Shown piece after piece: positions 8,449 through 16,174 of a stretch of DNA of 64,000 bases. The notes under the pieces were generated by a model, which saw only the letters and a list, made by a program, of their open reading frames with translations, did no database searches and was not told the DNA's origin. The position numbers and the translations under genes were made by a program. This DNA is from JBAIYU01 sp036763085 (lineage in GTDB: Bacteria; Bacillota; Negativicutes; DSM-1736; Dendrosporobacteraceae): contig NZ_JBAIYU010000010.1 of NCBI RefSeq assembly GCF_036763085.1, forward strand, positions 62,001-126,000. The letters run 5' to 3'. Within the stretch, counting starts at the first letter, position 1; each line of letters starts with the position of its first letter.

Positions 8449-9678
8449 TTAAAATGAAAAATTTCCATTTTTAAATACAGCAATCTCTTTTCCGTCTGCT
8501 GTAATTCCAACTATTTCAAGATCAGAAGTACCTATCATAAAATCCTCGTGAACTAACGAGTCATTCACGCCATTTTCTAACAATTCCTCTTTACTCATCT
8601 TCTCACTATCTTTTATACAAACAGGATATGCTTTACCTATTGCCAAATGACATGAGGCATTTTCATCAAAAAGTGTATTATAGAAAAGAATATTCAAACG
8701 AGAAATCGGCGAGTTAAATGGAACTAGTGCAACTTCCCCGAGATAGCAGGAGCCTTCATCGGTTTCTACAAGGTTCTTTAATACTTCATAACCTTTTTTA
8801 GCCGTATATTCAACAATCTTTCCATCTTTGAACTCTAAAGTAAATTCGTCAATAAGATTGCCATTATAATTTAGAGGCTTGGAGCTGACTACCTTCCCAT
8901 TTACCCCTGTCTTTTTAGGAAGTGTAAATACTTCTTCAGTTGGCATGTTGGCAATAAACTCTAATCCCTCTGGTGTTGCCTCAGCTCCACCAAGCCAGAT
9001 ATGGTCTTCAGGGAGCTCAATTTTCAAATCCGTACCTGCAGCATTTTTATATTGAAGATATTTGAAACTATGCGAATTCAAGAGGTCCATGCTCTTCTTT
9101 AAATTAGTTTTATGTTCTTCCCATGCAGCGACTGGGTCGACACTAGTTACTCTTACCACTTCAAAAATCGCTTCCCATAGCTTAGCAATTGCTTCGCCCT
9201 CTGGAAGATTGGGGAATACTTTCTTGGCCCACGATTTAGTTGGAATAGAAATAACGCACCAGGCGTTTTTGTTGCTCATAAGTTTTTCACGATATTCTTG
9301 CAACGCTATACTGCCAGTTTTTTGGGCTTTAGCTACTCTGTCGGGATTAACATCTTTCAGCAGTTCTGGATCTGAGGCTGAAATACTCAAAAATGCCGCC
9401 CCTTTATGTAAATAACTTAAATAGAATTGTCTTTGCCATTCAGGAAATTCTTCAAACACTTCTTCGGGAGCTTGAAGAAAACGTATTTTCGAAAACAACT
9501 CATCTTTCCAATTTATAACAACATCTCTTGCTCCTTCTTGGTAAGCCGTTTGAGCTATTAGGCGAGTGAACTCGGCACATTCAATCGGTGCATTTATTAC
9601 TAAAATTTGATCCTTTTGAATATTAACTCCTGTTTTAACTATTAGGCGAGCATATTTTTCAAGTAAATTTTGATTCAT
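8449..9678 (-). CDS. aminopeptidase, M29 family (AmpS/PepS-like)
   Basis: A 409-residue cytoplasmic metallo-aminopeptidase. The N-terminal MNQNLLEKYARLIVKTGVNIQKDQ is typical of thermophilic-type M29 enzymes. IELPEDHIWLGG, NMPTEEVFTLP and the C-terminal HEDFMIGT supply the usual metal-binding Glu/His/Asp positions. Length is as expected for the family. The start has an AAAGGAG ribosome binding site. The enzyme removes N-terminal amino acids from peptides. A sodium symporter is transcribed divergently. The gene ends in a strong terminator and appears to be monocistronic. Confidence 0.92.
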   Translation of the reverse strand: MNQNLLEKYARLIVKTGVNIQKDQILVINAPIECAEFTRLIAQTAYQEGARDVVINWKDELFSKIRFLQAPEEVFEEFPEWQRQFYLSYLHKGAAFLSISASDPELLKDVNPDRVAKAQKTGSIALQEYREKLMSNKNAWCVISIPTKSWAKKVFPNLPEGEAIAKLWEAIFEVVRVTSVDPVAAWEEHKTNLKKSMDLLNSHSFKYLQYKNAAGTDLKIELPEDHIWLGGAEATPEGLEFIANMPTEEVFTLPKKTGVNGKVVSSKPLNYNGNLIDEFTLEFKDGKIVEYTAKKGYEVLKNLVETDEGSCYLGEVALVPFNSPISRLNILFYNTLFDENASCHLAIGKAYPVCIKDSEKMSKEELLENGVNDSLVHEDFMIGTSDLEIVGITADGKEIAVFKNGNFSF

Positions 9679-9908
9679 TTAAGAACTCCTTTCATATACA
9701 ATGCCTACACTTACCTTTAACTATATATAACATATTTAGAGAAATTTATTCATTCTTTATTGAGCATATTCCTGCCCAATGATTTACCTGATAGCCTTCC
9801 ATATATAGTTCCAGGTCTATCCAAAAACCTTTAGTCTCTCCACTGAAAACATTAGTCCATTTTTACGAATATATACTTACATTTATAATGATTTTTTGTG
9901 TATTATTA

Positions 9909-9937
9909 TTGCATTAATCTATTTCAAGTGTTAATAT
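9909..9937 (+). promoter_or_regulatory. possible promoter of the sodium:solute symporter
   Basis: TTGCAT (9909-9914) and TAATAT (9932-9937) with a 17-bp spacer. The remainder of the 371-bp gap from 9679 to 10049 is AT-rich and shows no other feature I can name. Confidence 0.4.
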
Positions 9938-10049
9938 TGGTTTGTATTCATTGTACACATTCCTTTAGCTAAACAAATTGTATTTTATAACGTTTGTTAA
10001 AAGGCTTAGGAATAGTTCGTTTGAGACCAATTTATTTAGGAGGGTTACT

Positions 10050-11486
10050 GTGAATATACCTTTATTAATAGTGATAGCATATATTGTAGTTTTATATGCG
10101 GTGTCCTGGTATTCAACTAAACTCAACAAAGGCGGGTACTTAGGGTATCTTTTGGCCGGAAGAGGTTTTACAACAAGTATCATATCAACAATGGTCGCAG
10201 GTTTGGCTATCGGCGGTGCTTCAACAATCGGAGTTGCGGAGCAGGCCTATAAAGTTGGTATATCTGCCGGCTGGTATAATGGTGCATGGGCAGCAGGCGC
10301 GGTGGTTGTTGGTTTGGTAATGGCTTCAAAGCTTCGTTCCCTTGAAGTAACAACAATCCCTGAACTGTTTGAGCGATATTTTGACACTTCAGGACGGATA
10401 GTCGGTGTTTTCGGACAGGTAGTTATTCAAATGGTTATTACCGCACTTCAATACGTTGCTGGGGGAGCTATTCTAGCCGCATTAATGCCTGAGTTTTTCA
10501 CCTTCAAATCAGGTATGCTAGTTAGTGCTGTAACCTTTATCGGTATAACACTAGTTGGCGGCTACTGGGCTGCAGGCTTGAGCAATTTTATAAATGTTAT
10601 TGTTATATATATCGGCATAGTCACCGGAGCGATCTTGTCCATATCAAAAGTTGGCGGTTTTTCCGGTTTGTCAGCAAGTCTGCCTGCTAATGGTCCTTGG
10701 TTTTCAATGTTTGAAGGCGTAGGTATGGCTATGATAATCGCCTGGTTTACAGTAATGATAACTCAGGCATGTTCTAATCAAGCGGTGACTCAAATTGCTT
10801 TTGCTGCAAAAGATGGTAAAAGCGCCAAAATGGGCTTTATCATCGGTGGGCTGATTATATTTCCAATAGGCTTTTTAAGTGCAATATTGGGAATAGTTGC
10901 AGCCGCAAAATATCCGAACATTGCTCCAGCAATGGCATTGCCAAAAGTTATTTTAGATCTTGATCCTGTTTCAGCAGGCTTGGCATTATCAGGTCTATGG
11001 GCTGCTGACGTTTCAACTGCTGTTGGACTGCTGCTAGGAAGTTCAACACTCATTGTAAACGATATCTGGAAGCGCTTTATCCAGCCCGACATGAGCGAAA
11101 AGAGACAATTGATGATTTCCCGGGGTATTGTACTGGTAATAAGCCTATTAACGTATTGGATGGCTACTTCAGTATTAGGAATTATTAAGACCTTATTAAT
11201 TGGTCTCACTTTGACAACATCATATACAACTGTACTTTTATTCGCGCTATTCGCTCCAAGTCTATGCAAAAAGGGTTCTGCTTTCTGGACAGTATTAGTA
11301 GGTATCCTTTTCCTAGTGGCATGGCAGTTTGTACCTGCTATCCGCGTAGTTTCTCATCCGATATATCTAGCATGGCCGATAAGCGTATTAACCTTTGCTA
11401 TTGTTTATATCTTGGACCCCCGTCCAGCTAAGATACCATCTATTAACGAAAAGACTAATAGTGTGCCAGAGGCAGCTGTCGGGTAA
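10050..11486 (+). CDS. sodium:solute symporter family protein (SSS)
   Basis: A 478-residue protein with about 13 membrane helices. STMVAGLAIGGASTIGVAEQAYKVG is an SSS pattern covering the unwound first core helix. GGYWAAGLSNFINVIVIYIG is the second conserved core region. I start it at GTG 10050, because GGAGGG lies 6 bases before it and the first helix begins immediately; the longer upstream reading adds an uncharged-poor tail with no ribosome binding site. Substrate is unknown: family members carry sugars, amino acids, carboxylates or pantothenate. It ends in a bidirectional terminator. Confidence 0.9.
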   Translation: MNIPLLIVIAYIVVLYAVSWYSTKLNKGGYLGYLLAGRGFTTSIISTMVAGLAIGGASTIGVAEQAYKVGISAGWYNGAWAAGAVVVGLVMASKLRSLEVTTIPELFERYFDTSGRIVGVFGQVVIQMVITALQYVAGGAILAALMPEFFTFKSGMLVSAVTFIGITLVGGYWAAGLSNFINVIVIYIGIVTGAILSISKVGGFSGLSASLPANGPWFSMFEGVGMAMIIAWFTVMITQACSNQAVTQIAFAAKDGKSAKMGFIIGGLIIFPIGFLSAILGIVAAAKYPNIAPAMALPKVILDLDPVSAGLALSGLWAADVSTAVGLLLGSSTLIVNDIWKRFIQPDMSEKRQLMISRGIVLVISLLTYWMATSVLGIIKTLLIGLTLTTSYTTVLLFALFAPSLCKKGSAFWTVLVGILFLVAWQFVPAIRVVSHPIYLAWPISVLTFAIVYILDPRPAKIPSINEKTNSVPEAAVG

Positions 11487-11491
11487 TATAA

Positions 11492-11533
11492 AAAATGAGC
11501 ATCACCGCTTTCATTAGCGAGGATGCTCATTTT
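11492..11533. terminator. bidirectional terminator
   Basis: Arms AAAATGAGCATC and GATGCTCATTTT enclose a smaller CGCT/AGCG stem. It serves the symporter on the plus strand and the Cys-rich ORF on the minus strand. Confidence 0.85.
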
Positions 11534-11698
11534 TCATTCGACATCACTTTTATTATCTGATTTAAAATCTGCGGTAAAACCGCCGCAGCTTGTTTTTCGT
11601 GCATCACAGTCTTCACAACAATTACAGGTAACGAATGTACAGACCCTTCTGTGGCAATCACGGCACTGGCACCCATCACAAATAATCAATTGTTTCAT
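11534..11698 (-). CDS. Cys-rich 54-residue protein
   Basis: The reverse strand encodes a 54-residue protein with ten cysteines (positions 7, 10, 12, 15, 20, 25, 27, 28, 31, 38). The spacings are CxxC, CxC and CC, followed by a Cys-free acidic tail. AGGAGGGG precedes the ATG at 11698. There is no signal peptide, so it should be cytoplasmic. The pattern fits a metallothionein-like or zinc/iron-binding mini-protein, but I do not recognise a named family. It is transcribed away from the manganese riboswitch operon at 11884, so the two share an intergenic region of about 190 bp. Confidence 0.75.
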   Translation of the reverse strand: MKQLIICDGCQCRDCHRRVCTFVTCNCCEDCDARKTSCGGFTADFKSDNKSDVE

Positions 11699-11883
11699 CC
11701 CCTCCTACTTTAGTAATAAATTTATAATTTAATTAGAATAATTATATTATTTTGAAATCTAAATATCACAACTAAACTTTAAAATAATCTTGATATCTCT
11801 TCTATATGCAATTTAGATTCCCTTTTATGTTTTAAGAATTTTCTTAATATTTATATTTGTTTTTTCAATTACATAATACTTGC

Positions 11884-11912
11884 TTGACAGCTAACTATAT
11901 AGTAAGTATACT
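11884..11912 (+). promoter_or_regulatory. sigma-A promoter of the riboswitch operon
   Basis: TTGACA (11884-11889) and TATACT (11907-11912) with a 17-bp spacer, an almost perfect consensus. Transcription would start near 11919, just before the riboswitch. Confidence 0.8.
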
Positions 11913-11925
11913 ATCATTAACAGTA

Positions 11926-12010
11926 TATTTCGCAAGGGGAGTAACCGTTACAGCACAGTCGTCAATACGGAGCAATTTATTGCCCCGGCTCTGCTGGCAT
12001 TAATTTGTTG
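11926..12010 (+). promoter_or_regulatory. yybP-ykoY manganese riboswitch
   Basis: The conserved blocks of the yybP-ykoY aptamer occur in order: AAGGGGAGTAAC (11934-11945), GTCGTCAATACGG (11958-11970) and GCCCCGGCTCTGCTGGC (11982-11998). This aptamer class binds Mn2+ and turns downstream genes on. A consensus promoter lies just upstream and an intrinsic terminator hairpin directly follows, as expected for transcriptional control. The regulated genes here (12143 and 12425) are not a known manganese exporter. Confidence 0.85.
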
Positions 12011-12013
12011 GTA

Positions 12014-12051
12014 AGACCTTGCTTATATGAGTAATCATATAGGCAAGGTCT
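12014..12051 (+). terminator. riboswitch expression-platform terminator
   Basis: A perfect 17-bp stem (12014-12030 with 12035-12051) is followed by ATTTTATTTT. It sits between the manganese aptamer and the first gene, so metal binding is expected to control read-through. Confidence 0.8.
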
Positions 12052-12142
12052 ATTTTATTTTAATTTTGGCAAAATAACTGCAAGGGGTGAGTAAATCTAA
12101 ATCTAATTATTCCCTGCCAATAACTGAAATGGAGGATTAATC

Positions 12143-12421
12143 ATGTCAGAAAGAATGAGTTTACAAGATATTCTTCGGGAATACGGTGTGCCTCTAACAA
12201 CTCTCAGTGTTGTTGCGTCTAAAGAAGATTGCTTAAGTCTTCGCGAACGTCTGATTGCAATTAGAGATTTAAGCCAAGGTAAAGAACAGGGCTTTATGGA
12301 AGTTACCTGTAGCTTCTATATTGATGTGCATGATATTGATCGTTACCTGTCTGGTGAGCTTCCTAACCTTGCCGAGATATACACCTTTCCAGAAGATATA
12401 AAAACATTCAAGGAGGTATAA
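12143..12421 (+). CDS. hypothetical protein, first gene of the manganese-riboswitch operon
   Basis: A 92-residue soluble acidic protein (MSERMSLQDILREYGV...). No membrane segment, signal peptide or familiar motif is visible; the second half (MEVTCSFYIDVHDIDRYLSGELP) looks alpha/beta. GGAGG lies 7 bases before the ATG. The next gene starts 3 bases after this one ends, so they are translationally linked. Its only functional clue is its position behind a manganese riboswitch. Function is unknown. Confidence 0.75.
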   Translation: MSERMSLQDILREYGVPLTTLSVVASKEDCLSLRERLIAIRDLSQGKEQGFMEVTCSFYIDVHDIDRYLSGELPNLAEIYTFPEDIKTFKEV

Positions 12422-12424
12422 ATA

Positions 12425-12889
12425 ATGAAAAAACTTTTAATTTTAACTTTGGTATTTGCTTTTGCTTTCAGTTCAATAGGGTTTGCAGCTAAAAGCAGTT
12501 CAAAACCAAGAATGTCCGCACCGGCTCCTAAAGCTTCTACATCACAGACAGCACCAAGCAACTCCTCGGATTATAAACCTTCGGCACCTGCCAACAGTTA
12601 CAGCGACAAAGCTCCTGCTGCTAAATCAGCAACCCCTCAAAGCACTCCACAACAAGCAAATACCGGAAGCAGCTTTATGCGCAACGTAGGTCTGTTAGGC
12701 GGCGGTATGCTTCTAGGCAGTATGCTTGGCAGCATGTTTGGCTTTGGCAATTCAGAGCTCTTTGCTTCTATCTTTGGCATGCTGTTTAATGTCATGATAG
12801 CAGCTGGTGTTTTCATGGCAGGACGCTTCTTGTGGAATAAGTTTAAAAATAAGAACAAAGAAGAAAAGCGAGATACACGCGATCTCTAA
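12425..12889 (+). CDS. secreted/membrane protein with Pro/Ser-rich linker and Gly-rich hydrophobic domain
   Basis: A 154-residue protein. Residues 1-20 form a signal peptide ending FAA. Residues 22-80 are a low-complexity Ser/Pro/Ala linker. Residues 84-135 hold a Gly/Met-rich hydrophobic region (GLLGGGMLLGSMLGSMFGFG) and a second helix. A short Lys-rich cytoplasmic-type tail ends the protein. AAGGAGGT precedes the ATG. The organisation recalls Tim44-like membrane proteins of Firmicutes, but the Tim44 lipid-binding domain itself is missing. It is the second gene of the manganese-riboswitch operon, which suggests a role in metal homeostasis or the envelope. That is inference. Confidence 0.75.
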   Translation: MKKLLILTLVFAFAFSSIGFAAKSSSKPRMSAPAPKASTSQTAPSNSSDYKPSAPANSYSDKAPAAKSATPQSTPQQANTGSSFMRNVGLLGGGMLLGSMLGSMFGFGNSELFASIFGMLFNVMIAAGVFMAGRFLWNKFKNKNKEEKRDTRDL

Positions 12890-13044
12890 ACCTTATAATA
12901 CACACAACGAGTTCCTTTTGGGACAAGTTATCGATTCAAAAACTGCCCTCATTTATCTTTTAGTAAAGAAAACTATCGCGCTCGAACCTTTGGCGTAAGC
13001 TAAAGTCGACGTTGCACTTTGGAAAATTTAAAATGACTATGCAA

Positions 13045-13075
13045 AAAACTGCGAGGCCACCGGCCTCGCAGTTTT
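13045..13075. terminator. bidirectional terminator
   Basis: Perfect stem AAAACTGCGAGGCC / GGCCTCGCAGTTTT. It lies between the riboswitch operon and the small minus-strand membrane gene, with T-runs on both strands. The 150 bases between 12890 and 13044 hold no other feature I can support. Confidence 0.88.
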
Positions 13076-13089
13076 CTAGTTGTACTTAA

Positions 13090-13308
13090 TTAGTCACTGC
13101 ATTTATTTTTAAGCAGACAATAGATTCTGCCTGAAACAAAGCAAAAAACAATAGCTTGAGTTGCTACGATTATTTCAAAAAGCTGCAAGTAGTTTGAATT
13201 CTGCCTTATTTGAGGAATAAAAAGTAATGGTATAATCATTAAAATTGCAATAGGCATAAAAGTAAAAACACACTGCTTGTATCCTATATTTAAAGCGAAC
13301 TTTAGCAT
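13090..13308 (-). CDS. small membrane protein, two predicted helices
   Basis: A 72-residue hydrophobic protein with helices at about 15-32 and 44-64 and a short basic, Cys-containing tail (LLKNKCSD). AAGGAGGTGA lies 6 bases before the ATG, an ideal ribosome binding site, and a strong terminator follows. No family recognised. The arrangement of two helices and a short loop is common in small Firmicute membrane proteins of unknown role. Confidence 0.7.
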   Translation of the reverse strand: MLKFALNIGYKQCVFTFMPIAILMIIPLLFIPQIRQNSNYLQLFEIIVATQAIVFCFVSGRIYCLLKNKCSD

Positions 13309-13560
13309 AATTCACCTCCTTCTATACAACGTGACTATTTTAACATAAGTCATTATGTAAACTCAAGAGGGTTTTAGAACCTCATCATAATTTTGTTAAG
13401 TGCTGATACTTTCAGGCGAAAACGGAGAAAATATTGCCATATCTTGTATTTGTCCGATGACTAACCCGCTCTTCAAGTCTTTACTTTATCATATGAGTGT
13501 TATAATATTTGGTATATTAAATAGAAACAGCTTTCATAGCTGCCGAAAGAAGGCTTCATT

Positions 13561-14448
13561 TTGAAATCTTTTAGTACTTATATAATTAGCGAAGAACACA
13601 ATGGCTTCACTGTCGAAAACTATCTAAAACAAGTTTTACAGTGTTCTGGCCGTAAAATACAAAAGCTTACCCGCCTAAAAGGTATTCGCTTAAACGGTAA
13701 GCCGGTTTTTCTGCAAAGAACTTTAAAAAGTGGCAGTTCTTTGCAAGTTATGAATTTAGAAGATACTTCTTATGGCGTTATTCCTGAACCAGGCAATGTG
13801 GATATCCTATATGAAGATAGCTATATGCTCATCTTAAACAAACCAGCCCGCCAGCTGGTTCATCCGACAGGCCAAACGCAAAGCGGAACCTTAGCAAATC
13901 ATTTAGCGTATTTTCTACAAAACCGCGGTACTCTAACTACAATCAGAGCAATCCACAGGCTTGATCGTGATACTTCGGGATGTGTAATATTTGCTAAAGA
14001 TTCAAAAAGTCAATCCATTCTCGAACAGCAGCTAAAATCAAATACACTTAAGCGAACTTATATCGCGTTAGTCAAAAGCTTCATTACTCCTCCATCAGGA
14101 ATAATAGATGCTCCTATTGGCCCTCATCCAACAATGCCTAACAGACGAGCGGTAGCCGAAAACGGCGAACCGGCAGTTACACACTATAAGACAATACGTA
14201 CCTTAAACGAGGCGTCTTTACTTGAACTGCAGCTTGATACCGGACGTACACATCAAATTCGTTTGCACCTTGCATATCAAGATTGTCCGATTATTGGTGA
14301 TGGAATGTATGGTGTTCGTTCGCCAGCAATTTCACGTCAGGCTTTACATGCTTCAGCTGTTACTTTTAATAACCTAAAAGATCATGGTGAAATTACTATC
14401 GAAGCACCTTTACCTCCCGATTTTATAAATGCCTTAAGCAAACTGTGA
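13561..14448 (+). CDS. RluA-family 23S/tRNA pseudouridine synthase
   Basis: A 295-residue enzyme that isomerises uridine to pseudouridine in RNA. The catalytic motif HRLDRDTSG lies at 132-140, with Asp135 as nucleophile. GRTHQIRLHL is the second family motif. Residues 15-65 resemble an S4 RNA-binding domain. The start is TTG 13561, preceded by GAAAGAAGG; no better ATG is in frame. Its exact target cannot be deduced, because RluA/RluC/RluD and YtzG-like members share these motifs. It is apparently a single-gene unit. Confidence 0.92.
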   Translation: MKSFSTYIISEEHNGFTVENYLKQVLQCSGRKIQKLTRLKGIRLNGKPVFLQRTLKSGSSLQVMNLEDTSYGVIPEPGNVDILYEDSYMLILNKPARQLVHPTGQTQSGTLANHLAYFLQNRGTLTTIRAIHRLDRDTSGCVIFAKDSKSQSILEQQLKSNTLKRTYIALVKSFITPPSGIIDAPIGPHPTMPNRRAVAENGEPAVTHYKTIRTLNEASLLELQLDTGRTHQIRLHLAYQDCPIIGDGMYGVRSPAISRQALHASAVTFNNLKDHGEITIEAPLPPDFINALSKL

Positions 14449-14459
14449 GAAGATCCAAT

Positions 14460-15062
14460 TTATTTACTAAGCCTCATTCCATTATTTTCGAGATACATTA
14501 ATACACCCTCGCGTTTTGACTGTTCACCCAGTGAATATAACTTTTTCTCTTGATAATAGAAAACATCCTGTTTCACTCGTCGATTCATTTTGAATGGCTT
14601 GTCTTCTATATAATCAAAATGGCTTGTCTTCAGTTTGGCGGAGGAATAGTAAGGATCAAAAATATATACATAATCCTCATCTATTGCTGTAACAAGTACA
14701 TAATGATCCGCTTTTTCTAGACTTACACATGCCAGCATTACTCCATCACGTTCAAGACAATGAGTTATTCTTTCACTAGTAGGCGTTATCTCTTCGCCTT
14801 CTAAAAACTCACAAATTAAACCAAATTTTTCTTTTCTGCTATACTGATTGATCCACTCCACAAGGGACCTAACTCCTACTTTTGAAGTTCCGCATCTGCC
14901 GGGATGACCGTCGTTGTCAGGATTATCCATTGAAAAACTATATATTGCTTTGATAAGTTCCGGCCTAATTTCCGCCCGCTCAAAAAGATAACTTAGTCCA
15001 TTCAGGAATGTTACTGGCACACAATCGTAATCAGACCTTTGATAATTAAGTGGTATTTTCAA
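14460..15062 (-). CDS. C39-like papain-fold protein
   Basis: A 200-residue cytoplasmic protein. YQRSDYDCVPVTFLNGLSYL near the N-terminus has the Gln...Cys arrangement of C39-type peptidases. KADHYVLVTAID carries the candidate catalytic His, and IFDPYYSS the Asp. There is no signal peptide and no transporter domain, so it is not a bacteriocin-exporting C39. It converges with the pseudouridine synthase, with 11 bp between the stops. It could be a stand-alone cysteine peptidase or an amidase-like enzyme; the substrate is unknown. Confidence 0.7.
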   Translation of the reverse strand: MKIPLNYQRSDYDCVPVTFLNGLSYLFERAEIRPELIKAIYSFSMDNPDNDGHPGRCGTSKVGVRSLVEWINQYSRKEKFGLICEFLEGEEITPTSERITHCLERDGVMLACVSLEKADHYVLVTAIDEDYVYIFDPYYSSAKLKTSHFDYIEDKPFKMNRRVKQDVFYYQEKKLYSLGEQSKREGVLMYLENNGMRLSK

Positions 15063-15160
15063 AGTATCTCTCCTTTAGGTATACTTAAAAACCGCCAAAT
15101 TATTATTGACCGAGACATCTGAATTTATTACCTCCCTCAATAAGCATACTGCACTAAAAA

Positions 15161-15182
15161 AATACACCCTACTAGGGTGTAT
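15161..15182 (-). terminator. terminator-like hairpin, first of a near-identical pair
   Basis: ATACACCCT / AGGGTGTAT stem, with A-run 5' (a U-run on the minus strand). Nearly the same hairpin recurs at 15337-15361, on the other side of repeat B. Confidence 0.6.
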
Positions 15183-15187
15183 CTCAC

Positions 15188-15310
15188 AAGCTGTCGATAA
15201 AGGCCCATTTGCGTTGTTGCTCCTCAAACCCATTGCTTGCGTACGAACGCAGTACGCGGCGCTGCTTGGTTCTGCGGTGCGCCTAGCAGCTGAACCTTTC
15301 TCGACAGCCT
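15188..15310. repeat. dispersed palindromic element (family B), copy 2
   Basis: A 123-bp element homologous to 6104-6223, with inverted termini (AAGCTGTCGATAAAGG / CCTTTCTCGACAGCCT). It is flanked on both sides by near-identical terminator hairpins. The 310-bp gap from 15063 to 15372 is almost fully explained by these three elements. Confidence 0.85.
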
Positions 15311-15336
15311 AAATAATAGGTTTTCAGCATACCAAA

Positions 15337-15361
15337 AAATACACCCTGTTAGGGTGTATTT
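15337..15361 (-). terminator. terminator of the SLBB-protein gene
   Basis: AAATACACCCT / AGGGTGTATTT stem with A-rich 5' flank, giving a U-run on the minus strand, 12 bp past the stop at 15373. Confidence 0.75.
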
Positions 15362-15372
15362 CATTTTCTAAA

Positions 15373-16074
15373 CTATTTAACTTGTACATTATTTTTGCTT
15401 GGAATTATAATTTCCTCACAGTCCGTTATCGCCTTCGACATACTTACCTTTTCCAGATCAGCATTAAGCCCTGGCCCGCCAGCTGCATTAATTGCATCCG
15501 CTATATTTGAATCGCCAGGCATTTTATATACCCCTGGTTTCATTACATATCCTTTTACATAAACAACTACAGGATCAGGTTGAGCAATTACTATTGGTTG
15601 TGCTGGTCGCGAAAAGCCTACAAGAGGAAATATAACCAGCGCAAAAATCAGCATGCAAGCATAGCTCAATTTTTCCCAAGATTTAAAAACGGCTTCTTTT
15701 CGCCTTGCAGTTTTACCCTTAAAACGAAACCTGCTACTACCTTTAGAAACTGACACTTCAATACGACGCCAAGGCGTTGTCATTACCTTAAGACTGTCTT
15801 TATCTGAAGAGTTGTACTTTACCTCAGAAATATCGAATTCGAAACCTGGTGCAACGGTATCAAGAACAGAACTAAATTGCTGATTTATTATATTTATTAT
15901 TGTTTCATCAGAAGTTTCAACTTTTAGGTTGTCTCTTTCTAACCAACTTGCCAAAACTGTGCTATCCCGCGCAATCAAAGCGTGTATTGTATCACCCTCG
16001 CTATAATCTGGCATAGTGGCTGCAATGTTATTTAGAACTTCCAGCAAATAATTGGATTCATTATTAATTAACAT
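15373..16074 (-). CDS. single-pass membrane protein with C-terminal SLBB (ComEA-N-like) domain
   Basis: A 233-residue protein. Residues 1-125 form a soluble domain of unknown family. A basic stretch (RFRFKGKTARRKE) precedes one membrane helix at about 137-155. The C-terminus (VYVKGYVMKPGVYKMPG, then ADAINAAGG) is an SLBB domain like the N-terminal domain of the DNA receptor ComEA. The helix-hairpin-helix DNA-binding part of ComEA is absent. SLBB domains bind glycans or DNA outside the cell. AAGGAG lies 14 bases from the ATG, a rather long spacing. Possible roles are envelope binding or sensing. Confidence 0.75.
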   Translation of the reverse strand: MLINNESNYLLEVLNNIAATMPDYSEGDTIHALIARDSTVLASWLERDNLKVETSDETIINIINQQFSSVLDTVAPGFEFDISEVKYNSSDKDSLKVMTTPWRRIEVSVSKGSSRFRFKGKTARRKEAVFKSWEKLSYACMLIFALVIFPLVGFSRPAQPIVIAQPDPVVVYVKGYVMKPGVYKMPGDSNIADAINAAGGPGLNADLEKVSMSKAITDCEEIIIPSKNNVQVK

Positions 16075-16174
16075 CGCTACACGTCATTCTCCTTGTACTT
16101 CAAAGTCATATATTATCTATTCTTGAAAAAAATTGTAATACCTTCAATAAATTGTAATTTTTTATCATATTTAA

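Noticed and set aside
12343..12561. Minus-strand open frame across the junction of the two riboswitch-operon genes
   Set aside because: It is antisense to two genes with strong ribosome binding sites and shows no signal of its own.
12950..13010. A possible diverged copy of repeat A
   Set aside because: Only short matches (TAAAGAAAAC, AAGTCGA) without the hairpins or the core segment.
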